Source: CALFVT01 sp039989855
GTDB lineage: Bacteria > Pseudomonadota > Alphaproteobacteria > Caulobacterales > Maricaulaceae
Reading direction: 5' to 3'
Assembly (NCBI GenBank): GCA_039989855.1
Contig: JBDXGZ010000024.1
Coordinates: forward strand, 62,001 to 126,000
DNA: 64,000 nt
Position numbers and translations under genes: made by a program
Shown: piece by piece, positions 26,132 through 33,585 of the stretch
How positions within the stretch are numbered: position 1 is the first letter of the stretch
Layout of the letters: each line of letters begins with the position of its first letter
Notes under the pieces: model-generated
Databases searched by the model: none
What the model was told of the DNA's origin: nothing
Seen by the model: the letters and a program-made list of their open reading frames with translations, nothing else

Positions 26132-26797
26132 TCACTCGGGGATAATATTGCCGTTTTCGTCTATTAATTTATAACGGATAGTCGTTTTAATAGATGAGCT
26201 TTTTTTCGAGTTTCCACATTTATCTTCTGGAGGGTATCGCCATTTAGAAACGGATTCTAACGCCGTGGGATTAAAGATTTCCTGCGTGCAAAACAGGATT
26301 TGTATATTTTGAGTTGTTCCGTCTGCGGTGACGTCAAACCGAACTTTACAATGGCCTGATTTTTCTGCCCCAGTGGGCATCATAGGGGGAAATCGGACTA
26401 CATGTGTAGAGCAAGCATGTTCTGTAGTCGTATAATTAATTTTGATAGGTTTAGCTAAAAATCCGGGTTTTTGTGCCGTATGTTTAGTTTCATGTGTAGG
26501 TGGTATGAAAATTGGATCAGATACTACCCTAGGGATGTTTGGTCTAGTTTCGGCATCTTTGATCTGTTTTGAATGCTCATGCCCATCGACAGTGATTTGA
26601 TAAAGAAAGCTATGTTCTTCCACAAAGGTAACATCGAAACGATCTGCCTGTTGTGCCCTTGGTTGCGATGAGGGGGGAGTGCTTTCGTGAAGGTTAAAAA
26701 ATATGATGCTGCAAAAATATAAACCGACGGCAAAGAGAAGAATAGCTGTAGTGATTGCAGCTATCCACCTTTGAATATGGCTATTGTTTAGACGCAT
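26132..26797 (-). CDS. TonB C-terminal-like protein, copy 2
   Basis: 221 residues. One N-terminal membrane helix (WIAAITTAILLFAVGLYFCSII) leads to a periplasmic linker and a C-terminal domain of TonB type: GHCKVRFDVTADGTTQNIQILFC, then FNPTALESVSKWRY and a last strand ending ENGNIIPE. TonB proteins pass proton-motive force to outer-membrane receptors. The usual proline-rich spacer is weak here, and two cysteines (GHC, LFC) that could form a disulfide are conserved with the neighbouring copy. No exbB/exbD is nearby. It may be a specialised or non-energising TonB-fold protein. Confidence 0.82.
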   Translation of the reverse strand: MRLNNSHIQRWIAAITTAILLFAVGLYFCSIIFFNLHESTPPSSQPRAQQADRFDVTFVEEHSFLYQITVDGHEHSKQIKDAETRPNIPRVVSDPIFIPPTHETKHTAQKPGFLAKPIKINYTTTEHACSTHVVRFPPMMPTGAEKSGHCKVRFDVTADGTTQNIQILFCTQEIFNPTALESVSKWRYPPEDKCGNSKKSSSIKTTIRYKLIDENGNIIPE

Positions 26798-26836
26798 TTC
26801 GTATCTCGTGATTTTTCTTTTACATATGATTTTATC

Positions 26837-26859
26837 ACAAGACGGGAAGCCCGTCTTGT
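26837..26859. terminator. hairpin between the two TonB-like genes
   Basis: A perfect 10-bp stem ACAAGACGGG/CCCGTCTTGT with loop AAG. There is only a short A/T tract on the minus-strand exit side. It probably terminates or protects the upstream TonB-like transcript (27504-26878). Confidence 0.6.
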
Positions 26860-26877
26860 TTAATCAATTATGTCAAA

Positions 26878-27504
26878 TCACTCGGGAATAATATCGCCGC
26901 GTTCATCGGTGATGTTAAAGCGCATGGTGCTTTCAACGCCGCTACGGGAGACGGCGATTCCGTCGCGAACTTTCGGGTTGTACCGCCACTTTGCCACGGC
27001 TTTGATCGTGGAGCGTTCAAACATCCGTTGGCTGCAAAACAGGGTTTGGATATTATAAGTTTGTCCTTCGGGGCTGACATCAAAGCGAACCTTGCAGTGG
27101 CCTGATTTTTCCGCGCGGGGCGGGGCCACGGCGGCGACTCGCACAGTCGGCGTTGCATCTCTATCGGATTCTTGAATCGTAATGGGGCCAATGTTTAGCT
27201 CTGTGGGGTTAAAAATAGGGTCTTCGACCGCCTCAGCAATCGGCTCACTGGGCAGTTCGGCGACCACTCTATCAATAATAGGCGCGGCAGGCGGAACCTC
27301 TATAGTTTTTAATTCCGCAAGCTTTGTGACGCGGGGCTCTACAATAATGTCTTCGGCGACAGGATTAATATCAAATTGCGTGGCGGCAATTTTTGTCTGC
27401 GGTTGAAAGTCGCCCGTGATCAGGGCTTTCATTCCAAGGAACAGTCCAACCGTGGCGATGGCCGCGATAGGCATGGTTAAGGTGTAACGTAAACTGGTTT
27501 GCAT
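26878..27504 (-). CDS. TonB C-terminal-like protein, copy 1
   Basis: 208 residues, paralogous to the gene downstream. It has an N-terminal membrane helix (TMPIAAIATVGLFLGMKAL), a proline/glutamate-rich periplasmic spacer (VEPRVTKLAELKTIEVPPAAPI, ELPSEPIAEAVEDP) and a TonB-like C-terminal domain with EKSGHCKVRFDV, NIQTLFCSQRMFE, VAKWRYNP and the shared ending DERGDIIPE. The spacer is more TonB-like than that of copy 2. The tandem arrangement and shared cysteines show a local duplication followed by divergence. Likely energy transducer for an unidentified outer-membrane receptor. Confidence 0.85.
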   Translation of the reverse strand: MQTSLRYTLTMPIAAIATVGLFLGMKALITGDFQPQTKIAATQFDINPVAEDIIVEPRVTKLAELKTIEVPPAAPIIDRVVAELPSEPIAEAVEDPIFNPTELNIGPITIQESDRDATPTVRVAAVAPPRAEKSGHCKVRFDVSPEGQTYNIQTLFCSQRMFERSTIKAVAKWRYNPKVRDGIAVSRSGVESTMRFNITDERGDIIPE

Positions 27505-27673
27505 GTGTGTCTCCCTCTGTGCTCGGCGGTTAATCCGCTCGGTGCGTTGATAGAGACAATTAGGGGGTGAGGACGCTTGCTTTACAAATTAAACGATAGA
27601 CAGAGAGAGCTTTCTGTCTGTGATTTCATCATCACGACAGGTTCTTGTCATTTTACCGTAAGTTGCCGGTAAT

Positions 27674-28156
27674 CTAACTGTCAGATTCGTCGTTTTCTTT
27701 GTCGATTGATTCTTGCATTACAGTTTCAAGTTCACCCCCGACCTCTTCAAGAACTTCGAGCATGCCGCCGATTCCGTCCTTGTCTGAGAGCGAGCGGAGT
27801 AAAACCGCAAGGCCTGTATTGATATCAGGCAGGCCGTTTTCGCGAGGCTCAAGAGCGCCTGATTTATCAATTTCCGATTTCATATGTGTCGCCGTATTTG
27901 AGATTTTTTCGCGAATCTTCTCATCTTGGGCAATCTTGAGAACACCGTCTAAGAGATGGTTGAAGTCTGGGAGGTCAGCGATGATCTCTTCGATTTTTTC
28001 ATCTGAAGGTAATTTGTCCTTTAAGTTTAACCCATTATCACTTTTAGCGGTCAAAACCTCTTCCAAGGTTTTAGGCGCCTCTTCTATAGCGGGAGGATGT
28101 GCGGTGGCAGGTGCCGCAATCAACATAAGTGGGAGTAGCAGCGATAAGTAACGCAT
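27674..28156 (-). CDS. secreted helical protein, hypothetical
   Basis: 160 residues with a clean Sec signal peptide (RYLSLLLPLMLIAAPATA, cut before HPPA). The mature part is acidic and alpha-helical, with repeated charged segments (DEKIEEIIADLPDFNHLLDGVL, DEKIREKISNTATHMKSEID). It may form a coiled coil. No family is recognised. It is divergent from rimM with 59 bases between starts. Confidence 0.78.
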   Translation of the reverse strand: MRYLSLLLPLMLIAAPATAHPPAIEEAPKTLEEVLTAKSDNGLNLKDKLPSDEKIEEIIADLPDFNHLLDGVLKIAQDEKIREKISNTATHMKSEIDKSGALEPRENGLPDINTGLAVLLRSLSDKDGIGGMLEVLEEVGGELETVMQESIDKENDESDS

Positions 28157-28215
28157 GTGTAGTCTCCTTTAAAAGGTCAGTGACTTTAAGGTAGGCTTTC
28201 TATAACAGGGCGCAC

Positions 28216-28782
28216 ATGAACACAGACCAAACGAAAAATAGCTCCGTTAAGGGCCCAAAAGCCGACATGATCTGCGTCGCGGCGATTGCGGGGGCCTTTG
28301 GCGTGAAAGGTGAGGTGAAGCTTAAACCTTTTACGCAGAACCCGATGGATTGTTTGGCGTACGGCCCATTGATGACCGGTGAGGGGGATGTTTGCCTGAC
28401 GCCGACCCATTCAAAGACTGCGGGGAAATTCATTGCTGTGAGCGCCTCTGAGGTCACAAGCCGAGAAATGGCTGAGGCGATGAAGTCGACCAAACTTTAT
28501 GTGTCGGCGGATAATTTGCCTGCCCCAGATGAGGATGAATTTTACTATCGCGATCTTGTTGGATTGCAGGTGAAGACGGTTTCAGGGCAAAACGGCGGGA
28601 AGATCATTGCCGTGCATGAATACGGCGCGGGGGATATGATTGAGATTAAGCCGAAAGACAGCAAAAGCTATTATCACCCCTTTACCAAAGAGGCTGTGCC
28701 GAAGGTGGATATAAAGGCAGGGCGCGTTGTGATTGTTCCGCAAATTGCTGAAGTCGCCCACCGCAGCGACGAAGAAGAATAG
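28216..28782 (+). CDS. rimM: ribosome maturation factor RimM
   Basis: 188 residues. RimM helps 30S head maturation by binding S19. The N-terminal beta-barrel begins VAAIAGAFGVKGEVKLKPFT. The C-terminal PRC-barrel has DEFYYRDLVGLQV, GKIIAVHEYGAGDMIEI and the end PFTKEAVPKVDIKAGRVVIVP. It heads the rimM-trmD-rplS cluster. The usual first gene, rpsP, is absent here and a divergent unrelated gene lies upstream. Confidence 0.95.
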   Translation: MNTDQTKNSSVKGPKADMICVAAIAGAFGVKGEVKLKPFTQNPMDCLAYGPLMTGEGDVCLTPTHSKTAGKFIAVSASEVTSREMAEAMKSTKLYVSADNLPAPDEDEFYYRDLVGLQVKTVSGQNGGKIIAVHEYGAGDMIEIKPKDSKSYYHPFTKEAVPKVDIKAGRVVIVPQIAEVAHRSDEEE

Positions 28783-28830
28783 GCCTTAGCAGCCTTTACC
28801 TTAGGGCTTGCACCCGCTACACGCCTCCAA

Positions 28831-29601
28831 ATGAGTGACATAACACCAGATAAGACCGAAAAACCGTGGACAGCTACCGTGCTGACCCTGTTTCCTGATG
28901 CCTTTCCAGGGGTTTTAGGGGCGTCGATCATTGGAACAGCGAAAAAGAATCGCATTTGGGCGCTAGAAACAGTGGACATACGAGATTTTTCCGCTAATAA
29001 GCACCGCACTGTGGATGGCCCTCCTGCGGGAGGTGGCCCGGGTATGGTTCTAAAACCAGATGTCGCGGCCAAAGCAATAGACAGTGTGGCGTCCTCAACG
29101 GATAGCCGACCATTGATATATTTGTCCCCTCGCGGGGCGCCTTTGACCCAGAAACGGGTTCGGGAGCTGGCTGCGGGATCGGGACTTATTGTGTTTTGTG
29201 GGAGGTTTGAGGGGCTAGACCAACGCGTAATAGAGGCGCGGGATATCGAAGAGATTTCCCTCGGCGACTTTGTTTTAGCGGGGGGTGAAGTGGCCGCGCA
29301 AGCCATGATTGAGGCTTGCGTCCGCTTAATCCCCGGTGTTCTCGGCACGCACGAGAGTACGGTGGAAGAGAGTTTTGAAGATGGTTTGCTAGAGTATCCA
29401 CTCTATACCAAACCGTCGACATGGGAAGATCGGGAGATACCGCCCGTTCTTCTGTCTGGTAACCATAAGGCGATTGCTGAGTGGAAACAGACGCAAAGTG
29501 AAGATATAACCAAGGCGCGCCGGCCTGATCTTTATGACCGTTACGTAACGGAGAAGGATCGCAAGGTAGAAACAAAGGAGACCGATCATGAACGTGATTG
29601 A
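28831..29601 (+). CDS. trmD: tRNA (guanine-N1)-methyltransferase TrmD
   Basis: 256 residues of the SPOUT class, methylating G37 of tRNAs with SAM to prevent +1 frameshifting. Landmarks are TLFPDAFPGVLGASIIGTA, the DGPPAGGGPGMVLKPDV segment, the trefoil-knot motifs LSPRGAPLTQKRV and VFCGRFEGLDQRV, and EISLGDFVLAGGEVAA. The 3' end overlaps rplS by 14 bases, so rplS is translated in tight coupling and its GGAGA site lies inside trmD. Confidence 0.97.
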   Translation: MSDITPDKTEKPWTATVLTLFPDAFPGVLGASIIGTAKKNRIWALETVDIRDFSANKHRTVDGPPAGGGPGMVLKPDVAAKAIDSVASSTDSRPLIYLSPRGAPLTQKRVRELAAGSGLIVFCGRFEGLDQRVIEARDIEEISLGDFVLAGGEVAAQAMIEACVRLIPGVLGTHESTVEESFEDGLLEYPLYTKPSTWEDREIPPVLLSGNHKAIAEWKQTQSEDITKARRPDLYDRYVTEKDRKVETKETDHERD

Positions 29602-29980
29602 GAAACTGAATAAAAAAGAAGAAGCCCGCCTCCTAGAAGCAGGTAAAACCATCCCTGATTTCTCAGCGGGTGACACACTGATTGTACAGGTTCGGATTAC
29701 CGAAGGTAACCGCACACGTTTGCAGGCATTTGAAGGCGTTTGTATTTCTCGTTCTGGTGCTGGCCTGAACGAGAGCTTCACGGTTCGTAAGATTTCTTAC
29801 GGCGAAGGTGTTGAGCGTGTCTTCCCTGTTTACTCACCGCTTGTTGAAGCGATTGAAATTAAGCGTAAGGGTAAGGTTCGTCGTGCGAAGCTTTACTATC
29901 TTCGTGAGCGTCGTGGTAAGTCAGCGCGTATCTCTGAGCGGACAACAGGCCGCGGTATCGTACAGCGCTCTAAAAAGTAA
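29588..29980 (+). CDS. rplS: 50S ribosomal protein L19
   Basis: 130 residues, at the 30S-50S interface. Typical sequence is DFSAGDTLIVQVRITEGNRTRLQAFEGVCI, ESFTVRKISYGEGVERVFPVYSPLV and KVRRAKLYYLRERRGKSARI. The ribosome-binding site GGAGA is inside the end of trmD. A terminator follows at once. Secure. Confidence 0.97.
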   Translation: MNVIEKLNKKEEARLLEAGKTIPDFSAGDTLIVQVRITEGNRTRLQAFEGVCISRSGAGLNESFTVRKISYGEGVERVFPVYSPLVEAIEIKRKGKVRRAKLYYLRERRGKSARISERTTGRGIVQRSKK

Positions 29981-30002
29981 GCTTTGTACATATCTAATAT
30001 TT

Positions 30003-30030
30003 AAACCCGGCTATACAGTCGGGTTTTTTT
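30003..30030 (+). terminator. rplS intrinsic terminator
   Basis: Stem AAACCCG (30003-30009) with CGGGTTT (30020-30026), then a run of T to 30030. It ends the rimM-trmD-rplS transcript. Confidence 0.88.
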
Positions 30031-30056
30031 ATAGCCTAAAATGGCCTTTTAATAGG

Positions 30057-31481
30057 TTATTGGATAACTGCGTCAAATTGGGCAGAGAAATTAGGCGCGC
30101 TACCTCCGCCTATTGCGGCGAGAAAACTACCCTTTGGCGTTATACGGATATGGGTGACGGCACTATCTGCGCCGACGCCGTTAGGCACAGGCTCATAGGT
30201 AAAGGTCGAGCCACCATCATTCGAAAAATCAACATCGTCAGTGGTTGAGCTAAGACTGATGAAATTATAGCTGAGCCCACTGTTCGGCGTGCCGTTTATA
30301 AATCGCACAGGGCCACTGCCAGGCCCATCTATGTCTGAGACTTTCAGGGCCGTTGCATCGGGCAGGGCATCAATGAAAACCACGCTCCCACTATCAACTG
30401 CAGTATTACCAATGCTTTGCGCTGAGAGACGATAGCGAATTTCATTTCCGGGAATAGAATATTCGCTCGCAGTCACCATTTCTACGTCTTTGCTGCCTGT
30501 GAGTTCGCCTTCTAGGATCGCATGGAAGCTATCAGAGAAAGATAAAATACTGGCATTTTCAGATGTATGATTTTGTTCAGTATTAAGGGTCATGTCTTCT
30601 TCGATCTCAAAGGCAACCGTCGTATTTGTGATGGAGCAACGCCTTAACCACCCGCCGTCACCGCCGTCACGGCCTTCTTTTGTACCGACAACGCGAGCAT
30701 TTGGCCAAGATATTGCGCTGAAGGTATTAGAGACGCAATTGCCTGTAATATTGTCAGGGGTAATTCGCGCGTCCCAGCCAATTTCGGCCCCAGATGTGTC
30801 AGTTAATATGCCGGTTGATCCATTTGGAAATGCGATCCAGCCAATGGTTTCATCAACTGTAACCGTGCCAAAATTTGTCGTCTCAGATCTGTCGAGTGTT
30901 AGCTGAACACTTGTCGTAGTCGAGAGCTGAGCGCCGATTGACATAAAGGGCTGCGAGAACTCTCCGGGAATAGCGTTGTCTTCATTATTCGTCGTTTGAA
31001 TATTCGCCACCACGCCAGGCGCAGCGGATAAGGTTACCCCAAATGGAACTGTATCAAATGTATCCGGCCCTGTTGTACCTGTCCCTGTCGAGGTTGAACT
31101 TGTGGAATGAAAGCCTGCGGCAATGATGGTCCCGTTTGGTAAAGTTGTCCTCCCAGGCTCAATGGCAATATAGTCAATCGTCATGGCATCATGTGTGCCG
31201 TCTTCGCCGGGGGGTTCAATAGCGGCCACTTCAAACCCCGTCGTGGTAACATTGCGAATACGCAGGTCAGCGGGGGCCGTACCTTCTGTGCTGGGGGTTG
31301 AGACGACAATGGGGACGACGTCAAAAGACTCTTGGAAAGTGACAGAGGTGAAAACGGCGGATACAGCTGTATCAACGGTTGTGACTTGGCCCGCTTCTAT
31401 ATGGCGCGCGAAAGCCTCTGTTGAAAAGGCCAACATATAGGCAGCAGACAAGGATGTATAAAATCTTTGTTTGAATGTCAT
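30057..31481 (-). CDS. secreted H-type-lectin-like / MshQ-like surface protein
   Basis: 474 residues with a Sec signal ending EAFARH. Residues about 30-125 hold a segment of the type FQESFDVVPIVV, DLRIRNVTTTGFEVAAIEPPGEDG, DYIAIEPG, which resembles H-type lectin modules found in MshQ-like and other cell-surface proteins. The middle is Ser/Thr-rich, and four cysteines around residues 245-280 may form disulfides (GNCVSNTF, LRRCSITN). The C-terminal 100 residues match a beta domain common in secreted alphaproteobacterial proteins (ATALKVSDIDGPG, LSSTTDDVDFSNDGG, THIRITPKGSF). Adhesion or glycan binding is likely, not proven. Confidence 0.8.
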   Translation of the reverse strand: MTFKQRFYTSLSAAYMLAFSTEAFARHIEAGQVTTVDTAVSAVFTSVTFQESFDVVPIVVSTPSTEGTAPADLRIRNVTTTGFEVAAIEPPGEDGTHDAMTIDYIAIEPGRTTLPNGTIIAAGFHSTSSTSTGTGTTGPDTFDTVPFGVTLSAAPGVVANIQTTNNEDNAIPGEFSQPFMSIGAQLSTTTSVQLTLDRSETTNFGTVTVDETIGWIAFPNGSTGILTDTSGAEIGWDARITPDNITGNCVSNTFSAISWPNARVVGTKEGRDGGDGGWLRRCSITNTTVAFEIEEDMTLNTEQNHTSENASILSFSDSFHAILEGELTGSKDVEMVTASEYSIPGNEIRYRLSAQSIGNTAVDSGSVVFIDALPDATALKVSDIDGPGSGPVRFINGTPNSGLSYNFISLSSTTDDVDFSNDGGSTFTYEPVPNGVGADSAVTHIRITPKGSFLAAIGGGSAPNFSAQFDAVIQ

Positions 31482-31588
31482 TATTTCATCACACAGCTAC
31501 AAGTTTTTATGAAATTTAGTTCTAATTGTTAAAGAAAGTCTAAAATCGACTGTAATAATAATGTGAGCTTGCTTTATGAAGTGAAAGC

Positions 31589-32077
31589 TTATGAAACAAG
31601 ATCATCACAGCTTGAGATACCACCGCGTGTTACGGTTTTCACCGACCAGAGGTTTTCGTCATAGGGGTAACCGTCTTTGCCCACATTCGCAGGATTGTAA
31701 GAATAGAGACATGTCCCCGTGCGGTAGACATTAAAGCAACTTACGCCGCCCGATAAAGCCCCATCATAACGAAAGCAAATTAAACGGTCCCGAACGCGCC
31801 ATTCTCCCGTGTCAACAATGGGCCCTTCGAAATAGTCCGCTGTACCGTCAGCGTTAAAGCTCTCAGTAAACTGGTTGGTTCCTGTGCGCTCGCGTGGGAT
31901 TTTGTAGATTCCGTCCATGGTTTTGCCGCTAAAGGCCGCCTCTAAACTGGTTCCATCTAGAGGGGTTAGGAGTGATCGGCTATCGTCCTCTTGTGCCTGC
32001 TGAGCCGTTGCGCTTGTTATCAATCCAAGGCCCATAAACAAGCAGAGAACGGACCTTATGAAATAGCGGCTTCGCAT
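31589..32077 (-). CDS. small secreted protein, paralogue C (DUF995-like)
   Basis: 162 residues, Sec signal (IRSVLCLFMGLGLITSATAQ). It shares with its two upstream neighbours the pattern L..F.G.T..G.Y, DGT..Y.EG....G.W, ICF.YD, SCFNVY..GTC.Y and a final SCDDLVS. Conserved cysteine positions suggest two disulfides in the periplasm or outside the cell. The fold pattern resembles the alphaproteobacterial DUF995/lipocalin-like small secreted proteins, which is a tentative link. The start overlaps the end of paralogue B by 22 bases. Confidence 0.82.
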   Translation of the reverse strand: MRSRYFIRSVLCLFMGLGLITSATAQQAQEDDSRSLLTPLDGTSLEAAFSGKTMDGIYKIPRERTGTNQFTESFNADGTADYFEGPIVDTGEWRVRDRLICFRYDGALSGGVSCFNVYRTGTCLYSYNPANVGKDGYPYDENLWSVKTVTRGGISSCDDLVS

Positions 32078-32532
32078 TTTCTCGTTTCTCCATTAATGGT
32101 TGACCTGGCTGTCCAAAAATCGCCGTTAACTTCGTCAGGGTTGTCTGGTAAATTGTTATCATAAAAATAGTAACAATTTTCCACAATATAGACGCGGAAA
32201 CAGCCTCCACTCATCGCTGCATCATTATAATAATAACAAACAATATCATTAAACACGCCCCAGCGCCCCGAGGCTCTAACGTCGCCTTCAATATATAAAA
32301 CAGTGCCGTCGCTATTATGTGTTTCTTTGTATGCGCTGCGAGGGTTTCCGCTTTGGGTGAAATTATAGGCGCCAATAAGGGTTTGTCCGTTAAAATGTGT
32401 CGTGAGGTCATCACCAATTATGCGTGTTCCGAAAGGCCGAATATCTGTTTGTTGCGACTGTGCGCTGGCATAAGATATGACGCCCAAAAAGGAGAGGGCG
32501 ACGAGACTTGCATATTTAAGAGGTGAGCGCAT
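32056..32532 (-). CDS. small secreted protein, paralogue B (DUF995-like)
   Basis: 158 residues with signal YASLVALSFLGVISYASAQ. It has the same pattern as its neighbours: DDLTTHFNGQTLIGAYNF, SDGTVLYIEGDVRASGRWGV, IVCYYYND, GGCFRVYIVENCYYFYD and RKCEAAIS. Sequence identity to A and C is modest, so the duplication is old or fast-diverging. It overlaps paralogue A by 17 bases and C by 22 bases, showing one transcript with coupled translation. Function unknown. Confidence 0.82.
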   Translation of the reverse strand: MRSPLKYASLVALSFLGVISYASAQSQQTDIRPFGTRIIGDDLTTHFNGQTLIGAYNFTQSGNPRSAYKETHNSDGTVLYIEGDVRASGRWGVFNDIVCYYYNDAAMSGGCFRVYIVENCYYFYDNNLPDNPDEVNGDFWTARSTINGETRKCEAAIS

Positions 32533-33031
32533 CGCAATCCGGATCCTGAGTTGAGGGGGTTGAACGGGCGGTCACGGCATAGCGAGGTTGACCGTCAGAT
32601 GACCGCAGAAGATGATAATAGCATGTGCCGCTCTTATAAATATTGAAACACACGGGATAGGTCCAAATTTGGTCATATGTATAGCAAATTTGATCCGAAT
32701 TAATATTCCATATGCCCGATAATATTTCTTGCCCTTGGCGGTGCGTTAACGTTCCGTCCGCACGGGTCGTCTCAACAAAGGCGAAAGTCTTCGTCGCTTC
32801 ACGCAGAAAGCGGTACTGGCCTTTATGGGTCACATCTGAAAAAAGGCTGCGTAGGCCCGCACCATCGAGTTTTTTAGCCGTATCGGGGATGACGTTAAAT
32901 AGGGAATTATCTTGAAGCGGCTCGCTATCTTGCAAAACACCACTTTGGGCGGCGCTCAAAGGCGTGAGGGCAAAGCTCAACGATATAAAAAGGCTGAGCG
33001 ACAGGATTAGTGAGCATAAACATCTTTTCAT
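32516..33031 (-). CDS. small secreted protein, paralogue A (DUF995-like)
   Basis: About 171 residues from ATG 33031, chosen because GGAG precedes it; an in-frame GTG at 33055 would add eight residues. Signal peptide CLCSLILSLSLFISLSFALTPLSA. The shared pattern appears as GLRSLFSDVTHKGQYRF, RADGTLTHRQGQEILSGIWNI, QICYTYDQ, PVCFNIYKSGTCYYHLL and DPDCDALTS. It is the first gene of the three-paralogue operon. Function unknown; disulfide-stabilised secreted protein. Confidence 0.82.
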   Translation of the reverse strand: MKRCLCSLILSLSLFISLSFALTPLSAAQSGVLQDSEPLQDNSLFNVIPDTAKKLDGAGLRSLFSDVTHKGQYRFLREATKTFAFVETTRADGTLTHRQGQEILSGIWNINSDQICYTYDQIWTYPVCFNIYKSGTCYYHLLRSSDGQPRYAVTARSTPSTQDPDCDALTS

Positions 33032-33101
33032 TATCTCCATCCTAGCATGTTTCACGGATTTGGCTATGCTGCGTTACATGACAAAAAAGACAGGCCGTTA
33101 A

Positions 33102-33458
33102 ATGAGTGACGAACAAGAACCAGTTGACGTTAAATCCCACATCGAAAAACTCGAAGCCAGAGGCGATAAGGTCACGGATCGCCGCTTTAAGCGCTATCAT
33201 CGTGTAGCCGCAAAGCGCCGCGCAGATGCCAAGGCGGATGATGCGTTTTTCAAAGCCGTTTTCTCGCTCGCAGGCGTGGCCACAGCCTTTGTTTTTGTCC
33301 TCATTTGGGTGGCGATGAACGGCGGCGGTGGCCTTATAGCCCTCGCGCCACTATCCGAGCCGTGGCTCGGCCCGTTCTCTAAACTAGAGCTGTTTGGCTT
33401 TAGCGTGATCGCGTTCCTCGCCGCGCTATACTTTTGGCGGATACGGCGAAAGAGGTGA
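33102..33458 (+). CDS. small inner-membrane protein, hypothetical
   Basis: 118 residues. A charged, helical N-terminal half (EKLEARGDKVTDRRFKRYHRVAAKRRADAKADD) is followed by two membrane helices, VFSLAGVATAFVFVLIWVAM and LFGFSVIAFLAALYFW, and a basic end RIRRKR. It is divergent from the secreted-paralogue operon. No family recognised. Confidence 0.75.
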   Translation: MSDEQEPVDVKSHIEKLEARGDKVTDRRFKRYHRVAAKRRADAKADDAFFKAVFSLAGVATAFVFVLIWVAMNGGGGLIALAPLSEPWLGPFSKLELFGFSVIAFLAALYFWRIRRKR

Positions 33459-33585
33459 TTTGGCGATATTTTGCGGATGTTCTTTTAACCAATTTTAAAG
33501 CCCAGCAACTCTGAGGTAGTGAGTGTCCATAGTTGGGCGATGTCCGACGCTCATATTCATGAAAATAGAAACGTCGTCAAAATCG

